A stretch of 64,000 nucleotides of DNA from Xiphydria camelus (Eukaryota; Arthropoda; Insecta; Hymenoptera; Xiphydriidae). The DNA lies in the NCBI GenBank assembly GCA_963678675.1, contig OY783191.1, positions 24,076,955 to 24,140,954 on the forward strand, in the 5' to 3' direction. Below are positions 55,149 to 64,000 of this stretch, piece after piece; the first letter of the stretch is position 1; each line of letters starts with the position of its first letter. The translations under genes were made by a program, and so were the position numbers. Below the pieces are notes generated by a model, which saw only the letters and a list, made by a program, of their open reading frames with translations, made no database searches and had not been told where the DNA came from.

Positions 55149-55560
55149 CTTCAATTGGTGTCGGTCGACTCCAGTCATATATAGAAACCGAACATGACAG
55201 TGACTGCTCTCGAAGGTTCTTCTCATTAAATTTTATAAAATAATTTGATACTTTCTTCTTGAAAACAGTAGCGATTATGATAATTAATCATTCATTATTT
55301 ATAGAATAATTCGATATAATTTGCACTGTTTGAAACATCATTATTATATCGATTTTGTTATTTTTTAATTTAAAAATTTTGTGAAAGTGCATTCACAATA
55401 TATTTACGAAGTGTTTTGCACGTCGTTAAGGCTCCGTGACTGCACTGAGTTTAAACACTGGGTCTTCCCGCCGTGAACCACTAACAATAAGTGTGTTCAC
55501 TATGTAGCTACAATGCTCTTAGTTTCTGTCACACGAACACACTACGGTGATACCACCCCG
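55149..55560. other. AT-rich unannotated stretch
   Basis: No ORF or repeat partner was seen. Confidence 0.4.
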
Positions 55561-55740
55561 ACTAGAAATTTTCGGCTGATCTCCTGCCCTGGTCCAGGTA
55601 AGGAATGCCTGACTAGCTCCTGACAAGGTATGTAATGCAAATCATTACCCTCTCTCTCCCTGGACCCGATCAGGAATTCTTAATGAGGACCAGACGTGGT
55701 TAACCAGATCGGGTCCAGAGTATTGATTTGATGCCGATTT
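55560..55740. repeat. GATCAGG-type repeat cluster
   Basis: CCTGGTCCAGG, TGACTAGCTCCTGACAAGG, GGACCCGATCAGGAATTC, GGACCAG and CCAGATCGGGTCCAGAG resemble the interspersed words at 23.2-25.0 kb. It is probably a terminal zone of the same element family. Confidence 0.45.
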
Positions 55741-56302
55741 AAAAATTCTAACAAAATTGAAAAAATGAAAAAGGTTGAAATGTAAACTATTCGTACAACT
55801 CTTTTTATATGTCATATCCTACGCAAAAGGAAAGATAATAAATAAACGGGAGAAAAATATAAAATATTTTAAAAGATTAATTAATAAGAAACAAATAATA
55901 TATTGGAAATAACCAAATACTTGTAAAACGTTTTCCATTATAATGAACTCTTTTTTTTCGATACTTATGGCAAGATTGTTTAATTACAAAATAATACACG
56001 ATTTTTAATCTTTATTTCACTCACTTCCAAATATTAAAGGAGCTCCTTCATTATTGAAAGCAACTAATTTACCGCGGAGGCTTTTTTAGTACTACACGGT
56101 AGAAATGGTAAAATTCAGTAACAATATTTAGACTTATTTAGTACTACGTAGAACTTACTAGGATCCACAGAACAAAGTAGGTCAAAAAAGGTTTGCAAGA
56201 AGTACCACATAGACCATTTTAGGTTACAGAAAATCTTTGTAGACTCAAATAGGTCAAAATAGTTTTAAGAAGGATAAACTAGAATCAAATATTCGACTCG
56301 GG

Positions 56303-56635
56303 AACGCACATCAATTGCACGCATTAATAGTAAAGAAATGCATATCCGAACGGATGTGGAGAAAAAATAAATAAGGTCAATCGGGGTAATCGGAGACACT
56401 TGTTTCAATTTCAATTATACATCAGTACTGCTTCGTAATCTATTAACCGCGAAATGTGAAATTGATACAGCCATTTATATAATACTTCCTTTAAGGCCCA
56501 TGTTCATTCAAAAGAATGATATCCAAAACAAAAAGCAGAGGAACTGCATATATTTTTTTTTTAAACTAGTGTTGTGTCCCCATTTACCCCATGATCCGGG
56601 GCAAATGGGAACAAAGTTGTAATTGGCATATATCA
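56303..56635. other. Spacer with small CCCCATTT..AAATGGG inverted repeat
   Basis: GTCCCCATTTACCCC and GGGGCAAATGGGAAC (about 56575-56612) form a short hairpin. Otherwise nothing was recognised. Confidence 0.45.
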
Positions 56636-57549
56636 AGAGACACGGTAGTGTCTCGCGGCATGTTCATTCAAGTTCGTCAGAACGACGCCGACAGCGCTGT
56701 CGCAGCTAGCGAGCACCCGTGTATCTTTACAGGAAAAATGTCTGCCCCCTTCACCCCTCAAATTCTACATCGAATTTTCTCAATAAATATACGGTTATAA
56801 CCAAAACTGCTTAGTTACGCCATATAAATCGACTATTCTCTATTGATAGAGACCAGAATAAATGTTATAAGTTAAATATTAACAGAGATTCGCCCTTAGC
56901 AACGCTAAGCCACACCCCTGCCGCCTGAAAGTCGAGAATCCGATTTCTCGGGTAATATATATATGTCAAAATGTCATTAATTCCACCTATCTTCGGCGAT
57001 AGTCGGCCATGATTGGAAGTGTCTACTCAGATGCGGGTACACGCATACGCCATCAAATGTATGTGAGAGTGTGTGAGAGAATATATTCCTTGAACGTTTG
57101 GTCATGGTTTTCAAAGTGAATAAAATATTTCCATTTTCGCGTAACGATTTCCCTCGCGTTTATTTCGATCCTCGGACGCGCTTGTTAATAAAAAGTGATA
57201 ATTCAGTGCAATCGGAGTAATGAATCTCAATAGTGGTGAATGTGACAGACGCTCCGTATAGTTTAAAAATCGTTTGTATTTTTTTCGTTTAATCAAGATA
57301 ATAAACGGATGCAGTGGTGTTTTTCTCTAGTTGCCTGTGCATCAAGAGCAGGAAAGGAGACGGTCTCAGAAGAATTCCCATCAGATAAGTTTAATTGCCA
57401 TCTGACAACTTTAACGTCACTTTCGATGGAAGGACAAATATCTTTGTGTTCATTCTATTTTTTGTTTTCAGCGTCATGCGAGCATGGGGCGAATCGATGG
57501 ATTAACAAATAAATTTGATGTTTCTTCTCCATCAAAGCCGTGGCAGAAG

Positions 57550-58740
57550 AATAGCAGATGCAATTGAATTGGATCACAATAATCAAGTAATTACTTTAAC
57601 ATTAGTTTTTATCTATTGATATATTTCCTCCTTCGTACCTACTATATTGTAAATAGTGAAATGCTGGATATAATTTTCTTATTTATAATCTGTTACAGAA
57701 ATAAACGTGCTGCTATTCAATTCCACCCAGAAGGACTCCAAATCATGTGCGAACCCGAGGGGGTTTCTTTCGAACGAGGGATCGTCCACTTGTGGTTCCA
57801 AGAACCAGCTGCATTGGTTCATTCCGCGAGTTAGATTTGCTGCATCGAGTGCATGGACGTGCGTCCATCCTTCAATATCCTCCCTGCCATGGTCTTGCTG
57901 ATTCTAACCTCTGTTGCCACAGCCCGAATGATCGTCGAAGGTTATTCCTTATTCTTTCTAGCACAGATCTATGTTATGCTGCACCTGTATTCTTCTGAGA
58001 CTTCCTAAAATAATTATAAAAACCCCATATAATTCAGCCCTGACAAGTACAATCTTATCGAGCTATACCTTACCGAGGAGATCTTTCGATGTAATGATTC
58101 CGAAATGTTTCTATGATATTTTGCAACATTCGAGAATTTATCGAGAAATATATATTTCTAACATACGGTAGTATTCACGAATATTGCAAAATATCGCAGG
58201 AATGTTACAGAAAAGTTACTTGCAAAAACCTGCTTTGTGGGAGGTAAATGATTATACCAGAGGCGAAGAAGAGATGAAATAAAAGTGAGGTATATGTACA
58301 TTTCACGCGTTTGACAGGTTTGTATTTAAATTGGAACTTGTGATAGTATAATACGAAAGAGGAAATATATAAATAAAGAAAAAATAATAATAATGTAGTT
58401 ACTCCATTATTGCAATCCAATTCCATTGTATCCCTTATTTTTCTCCCACGACTTTGATTGTTGATAGTGGATGGATCAGCCAATAAGTTTGATTTTTATT
58501 CACTATCAACTATCAAAGTCGTAGTAGAAAAATAAGGTATACACAATGGAATTGGATTACAGTAACGTATTAACTACTTTATTATTATTTTTTCTTTGTC
58601 GATATATTTCCTCTTTCGTATTATACTATCCCAAGTTCGAATTTATATACCGACCTGTCAAACGTGAAGTGTACATGTACCTCCCTTTTATTTCATTAAG
58701 TATTACTGCAGAACGAGTACGTTAGAAGATTTTCATGAAG
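57550..58740. repeat. CEPEG block and R-family segments
   Basis: 57690-57950 carries CGAACCCGAGGGGGTTTC and its flanks. 57960-58690 carries R with a palindromic turn near 58480-58510. Open frames of 60-90 codons here are the same ones seen elsewhere in R and none is recognised. Confidence 0.65.
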
Positions 58741-58743
58741 GCT

Positions 58744-59495
58744 CACGATTTTCTCACATGCCATCTCGTACAGGTGCAACCGAAGAGGATCTAGCTCGTG
58801 TCCTGTCCGTAAAAAGATGACTCGATGGACATCGGAGAATGTCCGGCTTGTCACGGAGCGCCTATTACCCACGGTAGATTAATTGCAATACACGCTTCTC
58901 GTTTCATTCAACTATTCCAGCGTTAAATAACTTTTACTTCTTTCAAGGTAATAACCTTTTATGAACTGTTCGTGGTAGGAGGCAGCGATCGATATTAGCG
59001 ACTCGTCGTAGGCAAGTTCGTCTATTAAAACTAAAAGGCAATTCGGTGTACCGAACTACTACTGCGATAATGTACCCGAGCTCACGGTCTATTCTGCGAT
59101 TAACATTAACATAATCGTGATTATACTCGGGTGATGGGTGTTCCAAAAGAGGTAAAGTTGATACTAAACATCGGATGCTGTAAGCTGACTTGCTAGTGTA
59201 TGCTTTGCAACTGGAACATCATCGCAGGAATAATTTGTCTACGATTAGTCACAATCATTGATCGCTGCCCCCTACGATGAACAATTTGTACAAAGTAAAT
59301 ACTTTGAAAGAAGTGAAAGTTATTTAAAGCAGGAATAATTGAAAGGAAAAGCGCATAATACAATAAACGTACCGTGGGTAAAAGGCGCTCGGTGACAAGT
59401 CTGACATTCTCCGATGTCCATCGAGTCATCTTTTTACGGACAGGACACGAGCTAGGTCCTCTTCGGTTGTACCTGTACGAGATGACATGTCAGAT
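58744..59495. repeat. Imperfect 750-bp palindrome, copy 2
   Basis: This is the inverse of 35163-35897, with the same outer arms (AAAAAGATGACTCGATGGAC) and the same unpaired centre. Both copies keep the same asymmetry, so the asymmetry predates the duplication. Confidence 0.8.
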
Positions 59496-59499
59496 TCTG

Positions 59500-59835
59500 C
59501 AGTAATACATGAGATAAAAGTGAGGTACATGTACACTTCACGTTTGACAAGTCGGTATAAAAATTCGAACTTGGGATAGTATAATACGAAAGAGGGACTA
59601 TATCGATAAAGAAAAAATAATAATAAAGTAGTTACTACATTGCTGTAATCCAATTCCATTGAATCCGTTATTTTTCTGCCACGACTTTGATAGTTGATAG
59701 TGAATAAAAATCAAATTTGTTGGCTGATCCATCCACTATCAACAATCAAAGTCGTGGCAGAAAAATAAGGGATACAATGGAATTGGATTACAATAATGGA
59801 GTAGGTAACTACTTTAAACACTTGGGGAAAATCAC
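59500..59835. repeat. R-family segment with palindromic turn
   Basis: It is the inverse of 34845-35160, with the turn near 59715. Confidence 0.7.
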
Positions 59836-59995
59836 CGAAGAAACCCGTATAATTATTTTTTATCACATGTACACTTGATTTCGAGGTTAGATGCTCCGAT
59901 CTCCCGAAATGATAGCTACCGGGAGATCAGGGGGTACTTTCTCGAGTCACTCGTATCTCTTTGCGTGCACGCAACTCAGCGAAAGGACCAATCAG

Positions 59996-60107
59996 GATCA
60001 AGTATTTCATTGCGGTGGGGGTCCTGATTGGTCTACTTGCTAAGAAACGTATACGGATCTTAGCGAGTAGACCAATCAGGATCCCCACCACAACGGAATA
60101 CTTGATC
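59996..60107. mobile_element. T hairpin, copy 2
   Basis: GATCAAGTATTTCATTGCGG to CCACAACGGAATACTTGATC, the inverse of 34549-34660. Confidence 0.85.
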
Positions 60108-60187
60108 TGCAACAGTTAATAGATGATTTTTATTCGCATTGGCATGTTTATGATGATATTTGCAATTAATGTTCTACTCGTACTGAA

Positions 60188-60337
60188 ATGAGTCGTAAGT
60201 TCAGCATCGAAGCTGTAAATGATGTGGTAATAATTAAATTAAATTTATTTACGAGTAAGGGCGAAATTTCAGCGGTGCATGCAAAAGGATTTCTTAAAAC
60301 TATTCTAACGTCTCGAGTTAATATATGTAACAACATA
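60188..60337 (+). pseudogene. Q-family ORF, N-terminal part
   Basis: The frame starts MSRKFSIEAVNDVVIIKL and continues LFTSKGEISAVHAKGFL then TSRVNICNNI, where the S MITE at 60338 interrupts it. Its continuation lies at 61735-61926 after a second insertion (the CCCAGGTAG element). The protein is unrecognised. Confidence 0.45.
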
Positions 60338-60589
60338 TCGTCCCCTTCCTGCAAAAACTCACTAACTAACATTTATCATCAACTGACTTAGTAGGTAGTT
60401 TCTGCTCTATAATATCGGTATTATATTTCGGTTAATGACTTTTTATGATGCGCGCATGCTCACTTCCAACGCATTTAGCACTTAGTGAATTTTACCATTT
60501 AAAGATTTAATAAAATTAAGCTACTAGGTCCAGTTAGGTGAATTTTACAAAATATGTTAGTTAGTGACTTTTTGCAGGAAGGGGACGAT
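60338..60589. mobile_element. S MITE, copy 2
   Basis: TCGTCCCCTTCCTGC to its inverse, flanked by TA. The sister sequence at 33230-33250 reads through without it on the inverse strand. It is colinear with 34065-34318. Confidence 0.88.
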
Positions 60590-61245
60590 ATATACCCAGG
60601 TAGCACACTGACGTTAGAATAACGTCTCAGACGTCATTTTTTGGTCAGTATAGGGTTTCAGACATCAGTTGTCGTAATATTAACGTCACAGGGACGTCAT
60701 ATTTACGACGTACCTTGAACGTCAAAATTCAACGTTTTTTTGACGGAACTTTTCCGTCATTTTTAATGACGAACAACACTTAGAAAAATTTCCGTCTCCT
60801 GCATATATAGGCTTGAAAATTTATTTGTGAATAAATGGACAAAAATTGTAATTTGTTCAATTATTAAATCAATAAATTATTTCATTTAGTCTCCAGAGTA
60901 TGTTGAGCAAGTTATAAACTATACTATTTATTAAAAAGCACAGATTATTAAAGTAAATGAAAGACAATCAATTAATGTAGGATGATTAAACATTCATATA
61001 ATTATTTATTTATTTATTTATTTATATTCATTTATTTATTATTTATTTCTAAGAATATCAAGAATATTTATCAAAAGATACAATCATAAATTTAGAAAAA
61101 TGTTGAGAAAAGAATAATACAATTATAAAATCTTATTTATTCAAGCTCTTTCTTATTGAAAAGTAATATACATTTATTCATCAAACTTCATATAAACACT
61201 AATACATAGTAATAATATTCTTAACCACAGAAGCGTGCAGCAGGT

Positions 61246-61325
61246 GAGGACTCGAGGACACCGACCGATCAACGAAGTTAAGCAGCGAAAAGTGCGGACA
61301 CTAGTAGGATGGGTGACCGCTCACG
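61246..61325 (+). pseudogene. 5S rRNA-derived segment, second copy
   Basis: ACCGACCGATCAACGAAGTT then AAGCAGCG, a short spacer, and GTAGGATGGGTGACCGCTCA. Relative to copy 1 it is closer to canonical 5S in the A box. The flanks match copy 1, so it spread with the element. Confidence 0.8.
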
Positions 61326-61336
61326 ATGAAGATATA

Positions 61337-61527
61337 CACTCGGCGTCTCGGATTCTGTCGCTGGTGACTTTTTTTTAATGTTATTTTTAAACGTACTAAC
61401 CAATTATTAACGAGAGTAGACACTACCGTAGCTAATGAGGGCATGAGAATTAATTGTTCATTGGTTAGAACGTTTAAAAAGAATATTTAAATAAAGTCAC
61501 CAGCGACATAATCCGAGACGCCGGGTG
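61337..61527. mobile_element. CACTCGGCGTCTCGG MITE (191 bp)
   Basis: CACTCGGCGTCTCGGATT and the inverse AATCCGAGACGCCGGGTG type ends are flanked by TA. Copy 1 of the host (about 1590) has GATATACGTCAG with no insert, a direct empty site. The terminal repeats extend about 80 bases with some mismatches. Confidence 0.9.
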
Positions 61528-61734
61528 TACGTCAGACCTAACCTTTTAGAACCGTCATTTTTACGTCATCACAACGTACGGTAGAACGTCATTATGACGT
61601 GATTTGTCTGACGTCGTGTGGATGTGCAATTAAGCCGTCTTTGCGACGTTAAAATGACGTCATATTTTTCGTCATCTGACGTCAGAACTGACCTTCAAAA
61701 AACGTCATTTCGACGTTAGTGTACTACCTGGGTA

Positions 61735-62118
61735 CTGCCATAAGTGGTATCTTTATATGTGATGAAACAATTCGTCATGGTCATTGGAAGAGTAGACTTA
61801 GAGAGAGTTCAAGGTAAAACGTCTTCATGGATTTCTGTAGACGACCAAAATATAAGAGAAATCCGATGGTCTGTAAATTTGAAAGCGGTATATGTTTTAT
61901 TTCTCCAAAATACTAAGGCAAAGTGAAAAATATAAGGGCTCTCTAGTCTATAAATCCCTTCCAAAATATCACGAGAATAAATCAAAAGTAACGTAGTTAT
62001 AATTAATTGGCTCGTATCGGTATAAAATGTGAGACTTTAATTTTGTGGTAATAAAAAGCTATTCTTCTACATGTACGTATATTTCTCATGAATAAATTCC
62101 AAAAAGTAGTGAAATCCC
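61735..62118 (+). pseudogene. Q-family ORF, C-terminal part and 3' flank
   Basis: The frame gives FVMVIGRVDL then SSWISVDDQNIREIRW and VNLKAVYVLFLQNTKAK with a stop at 61926. The 3' flank to 62118 matches 440-635. Confidence 0.45.
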
Positions 62119-62823
62119 CCCACAAAAACAGATTCTCTGTAAAAAAAAGGCGGCATGTTCATTCAGTGCCACCAAAAATTGATACTTAAAATACTCTCCA
62201 AAAAAGATTTGAAATCAATTAAGATCGCCATGTTCAAGATTTATGTATTAAAAGTAAAAGGCATCATTTGAAAGGAAAATTATTGTAAATCAAGTTACTA
62301 AAAAATATTCGACTAAAAAAATTTATTAAAAAATTTTAATAAAAAAGAACTTGCCGCGTTTTTTCCTTCAAAATAAAAAATTCAGACAGAATTATACTCA
62401 ATGTTTATGCACTTATGATTTTAAACAAATTCATACACTTATATGATACCACCAGTATACCGAATGTCGTACGGGAAACCGATCAGGCGGGGGCCTTCTG
62501 AATTTCTCTGAATTTGACTTCGGCAGTGCAATTTATGAATCACTCTAGCACCATCGAAGCACTACCAATTATTCGGCATAGTGGACAAAATATGAAAACT
62601 TAAACGCGGCAACTTCTTTTTTATTAAAATTTTTTTATAAATTTTTTTAGTAACTTGATTTACAATAATTTTCCTTTCAAATGATGTCTTTTACTTTTAA
62701 TACATAATTCTTGAACATGGCGATCTTAATTGATTTCAAATCTTTTTTGGAGAGTATTTTACGTATCAATTTTTGTTGGCACTGAATGAACTTTTTTTTA
62801 CAGAGAATCTGTTTTTGCGTGGG
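62119..62823. mobile_element. P palindromic element, copy 4 (most complete)
   Basis: It starts CCCACAAAAACAGATTCTC and ends ACAGAGAATCTGTTTTTGCG with GTGGGG. The central MITE is present and there is no large interruption. It is the reference for the uninterrupted form of copies 1 and 3. Confidence 0.88.
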
Positions 62824-62904
62824 GGGTATATTATACTCCCGCGAGAGAGAGACCGGCATGCTCAAGTGGCCGATACTCGCGTCGCCGAGACTGTTCCGTC
62901 GCAC

Positions 62905-63365
62905 AATTACGTTTTCTTTTATTTTACAACGATTTATTTTGTTGTTTGGCAATATGTTTATATGTACTCGAAAGAGCTCTTTCTGCTCTACAAAACTGTT
63001 ATAATTGTTATTTCGAATAATTAAATTTGTTATTATTTTTCTGGCCTAGAAATGGAATATCCAGGGGGCAAAAATCAGCAGTTTTGACATCTGCTTTCCT
63101 TCGCTTTTCATCGAGGTCAAAAAACTGCCGTATACGGAGAAGGTGCTATAGACGAGTCTTTGATAAAAAAAGATGTAGAAAATTCTGATTTTTTCCTCCT
63201 GGACATTCCATTTCTAAGCCTGAAAAATAATTAAAAAATTGTTATTCGAATAAACAATTATAACAGTTTTTTAGAGCAGAAAGAGCTCTTTCGAATGAAT
63301 ATAAGCACTTTGCGGAACAGCAAACAAATCGTTGTAAAATGAAAGAAAATAAAGGAAAACGCTAC
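62905..63365. repeat. Imperfect palindrome (about 460 bp)
   Basis: ACGTTTTCTTTTATTTTACA mirrors TGTAAAATGAAAGAAAATAA, AAAGAGCTCTTTCTGCTCTA mirrors TAGAGCAGAAAGAGCTCTTT, and CCTAGAAATGGAATATCCAG mirrors the 63200 region. The centre is about 63130. The immediate left flank (62825-62904) is GC-rich with no feature seen. Confidence 0.8.
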
Positions 63366-63424
63366 GAACTTATTTTCCAACCCAATAGCATCGCGATCAT
63401 AAATACTTCGTCAAACTAGGGTTC

Positions 63425-63740
63425 ATCTCGCCATCAGCGAAGCAGTACGTTTCGGCAAATCCAGGCTGCTAATGAGTTCGCAGTCCCGCACCTTTCCTGA
63501 AAGGATTAATTACTGGACGAATCGGAATGAACCTTTGCCGAAATATTCGGTTATCTATTGAAATCGTCATTTCTCTCCTTTACAAAGCTGAATGCATTTC
63601 GAATGCATTCGAAATATAGCGGTATCTGCGAGAAGTGATTCATTAAAATTCGTTCCGTAATTAGCCTTCCGGGAAAGGTGCAGGACTGCGAATACATAAG
63701 CAGTCCTCGTTTGCCGAAATGTACCACCCGAACTGCGTGC
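63425..63740. repeat. U-family repeat, palindromic full form
   Basis: GTACGTTTCGGCAAATCC.GG, GCAGTCCCGCACCTTTCC and TTAATTACTGGACGAAT in the left half are mirrored by ATTCGTTCCGTAATTA, GGAAAGGTGCAGGACTGC and TTTGCCGAAATGTACC in the right half. This is the only copy with both halves. After it, 63741-64000 is AT-rich with no feature seen. Confidence 0.75.
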
Positions 63741-64000
63741 ACTATAACGTGCACTATAATAGAATTTGTAATGTATCTGAAATTCTGAGAAACAGCGGTT
63801 AATGTTTTATCACTGTCAAATTTGGAAGTAAAATTCCTTGATTCCGTTTATGATTTTCTAGAAATTTGTCAGTTTAGTGAATACTTCGTTCGTTCGATCA
63901 AAGTTACTTCGTATACTGAGAAAAGAGTATATTTGCAATTAATAAGTGTATACTTGATTATGACGGAAAAAATATTTTGTTGGACCAAGAAAGTAAATAT

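Larger units (their letters stand above)
49873..56302. mobile_element. Candidate 6.4-kb element with CCCGAGTCGAATATTTGA ends
   Basis: CCCGAGTCGAATATTTGAAC at 49873 and the inverse TCAAATATTCGACTCGGG ending at 56302 face each other. Both are followed inward by AGGTC/AGTCCTA-type repeats (56090-56280 at the right end). The interval contains CCCAGGTAG copy 2 and other insertions. No clear target duplication was seen, so the two ends might belong to separate insertions. Confidence 0.4.
60596..61732. mobile_element. CCCAGGTAG element, TGACGT subtype, copy 2
   Basis: It begins CCCAGGTAGCACACTGACGT and ends ACGTTAGTGTACTACCTGGG, flanked by TA (60594-60595 and 61733-61734). Subterminal TGACGT/ACGTCA words are dense at both ends. 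The middle shares about 300 bases with copy 1, including the 5S-like segment. The 82-bp duplication of copy 1 is absent, and a MITE (61337-61527) is present instead. Confidence 0.88.
56636..62823 (-). repeat. Right copy of the large inverted duplication
   Basis: This is the counterpart of 32424-40440 in inverse order: AGAGACACGG unit (56636-56790), CGACTATTCTCTATTGATAG block, 57.0-57.55 kb block, CEPEG block, R, 0.75-kb palindrome, R, T hairpin, Q start, S MITE, Q end, P. It lacks the hairpin at 39485 and the extra R copies and has gained the CCCAGGTAG element at 60596-61732. Confidence 0.75.

Overview
The window reads as AT-rich nuclear DNA of an arthropod, most likely an insect. It holds Tc1/mariner-, PIF/Harbinger- and TTAA-type DNA transposon relics, a TATA plus initiator promoter of arthropod type, and no prokaryotic gene organisation. 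The order of insect cannot be fixed from sequence alone. Almost nothing is an intact gene; most of the window is nested, palindromic and inverted-duplicated mobile DNA.

Only one short gene looks complete: on the minus strand near 12.5-12.8 kb, a 74-residue secreted cysteine-rich peptide with TATA box, initiator, short leader, single-exon ORF and AATAAA signal. Other coding traces are relics: a split double-CxxC protein of a transposon-associated family (4.4-4.8 kb), a Tc1-like transposase (11.5-12.1 kb), an IS630/mariner-like transposase remnant (17.1-17.5 kb), two PIF/Harbinger 5' fragments (26.95-27.44 and 47.28-47.46 kb), and a TNAER-type ORF fragment (54.6-54.8 kb).

Layout. 0-9 kb: repeat families V and Q, a palindromic element P with a 1.07-kb CCCAGGTAG element nested inside it, a TTAA-flanked element, and long-hairpin MITEs. 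9-22 kb: a 200-bp CT/GT microsatellite, two copies of a composite 12-bp/30-bp minisatellite attached to a transposase relic, and an element rich in the GCCCAATTGGGC palindrome that carries further insertions. 22-32 kb: GATCAGG-type subterminal repeats, a second P copy, the first V copy, and a P copy split by about 2.25 kb. 32.4-40.4 kb and 56.6-62.8 kb are inverted copies of one mosaic block (families Q, R, S and T with different later insertions). 40.4-47.9 kb: the second, inverted V copy and several hairpin elements. 47.9-56.3 kb: two direct copies of a second CCCAGGTAG element carrying an approximately 352-bp hairpin satellite.

The most unusual signals are: (i) the CCCAGGTAG elements, which share termini and a two-base target duplication (TA where it is clear) but carry two different subterminal repeat sets (TGACGT versus CAAGGTTG) and different cargo; (ii) a 5S rRNA-derived segment with the internal control region largely retained inside both TGACGT-type copies; (iii) the large inverted duplications; and (iv) several insertions whose empty site can be read from a sister copy in the same window. 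Family labels used here (P, Q, R, S, T, U, V) are local names. Coordinates of diverged repeats are approximate to about 10-20 bases.
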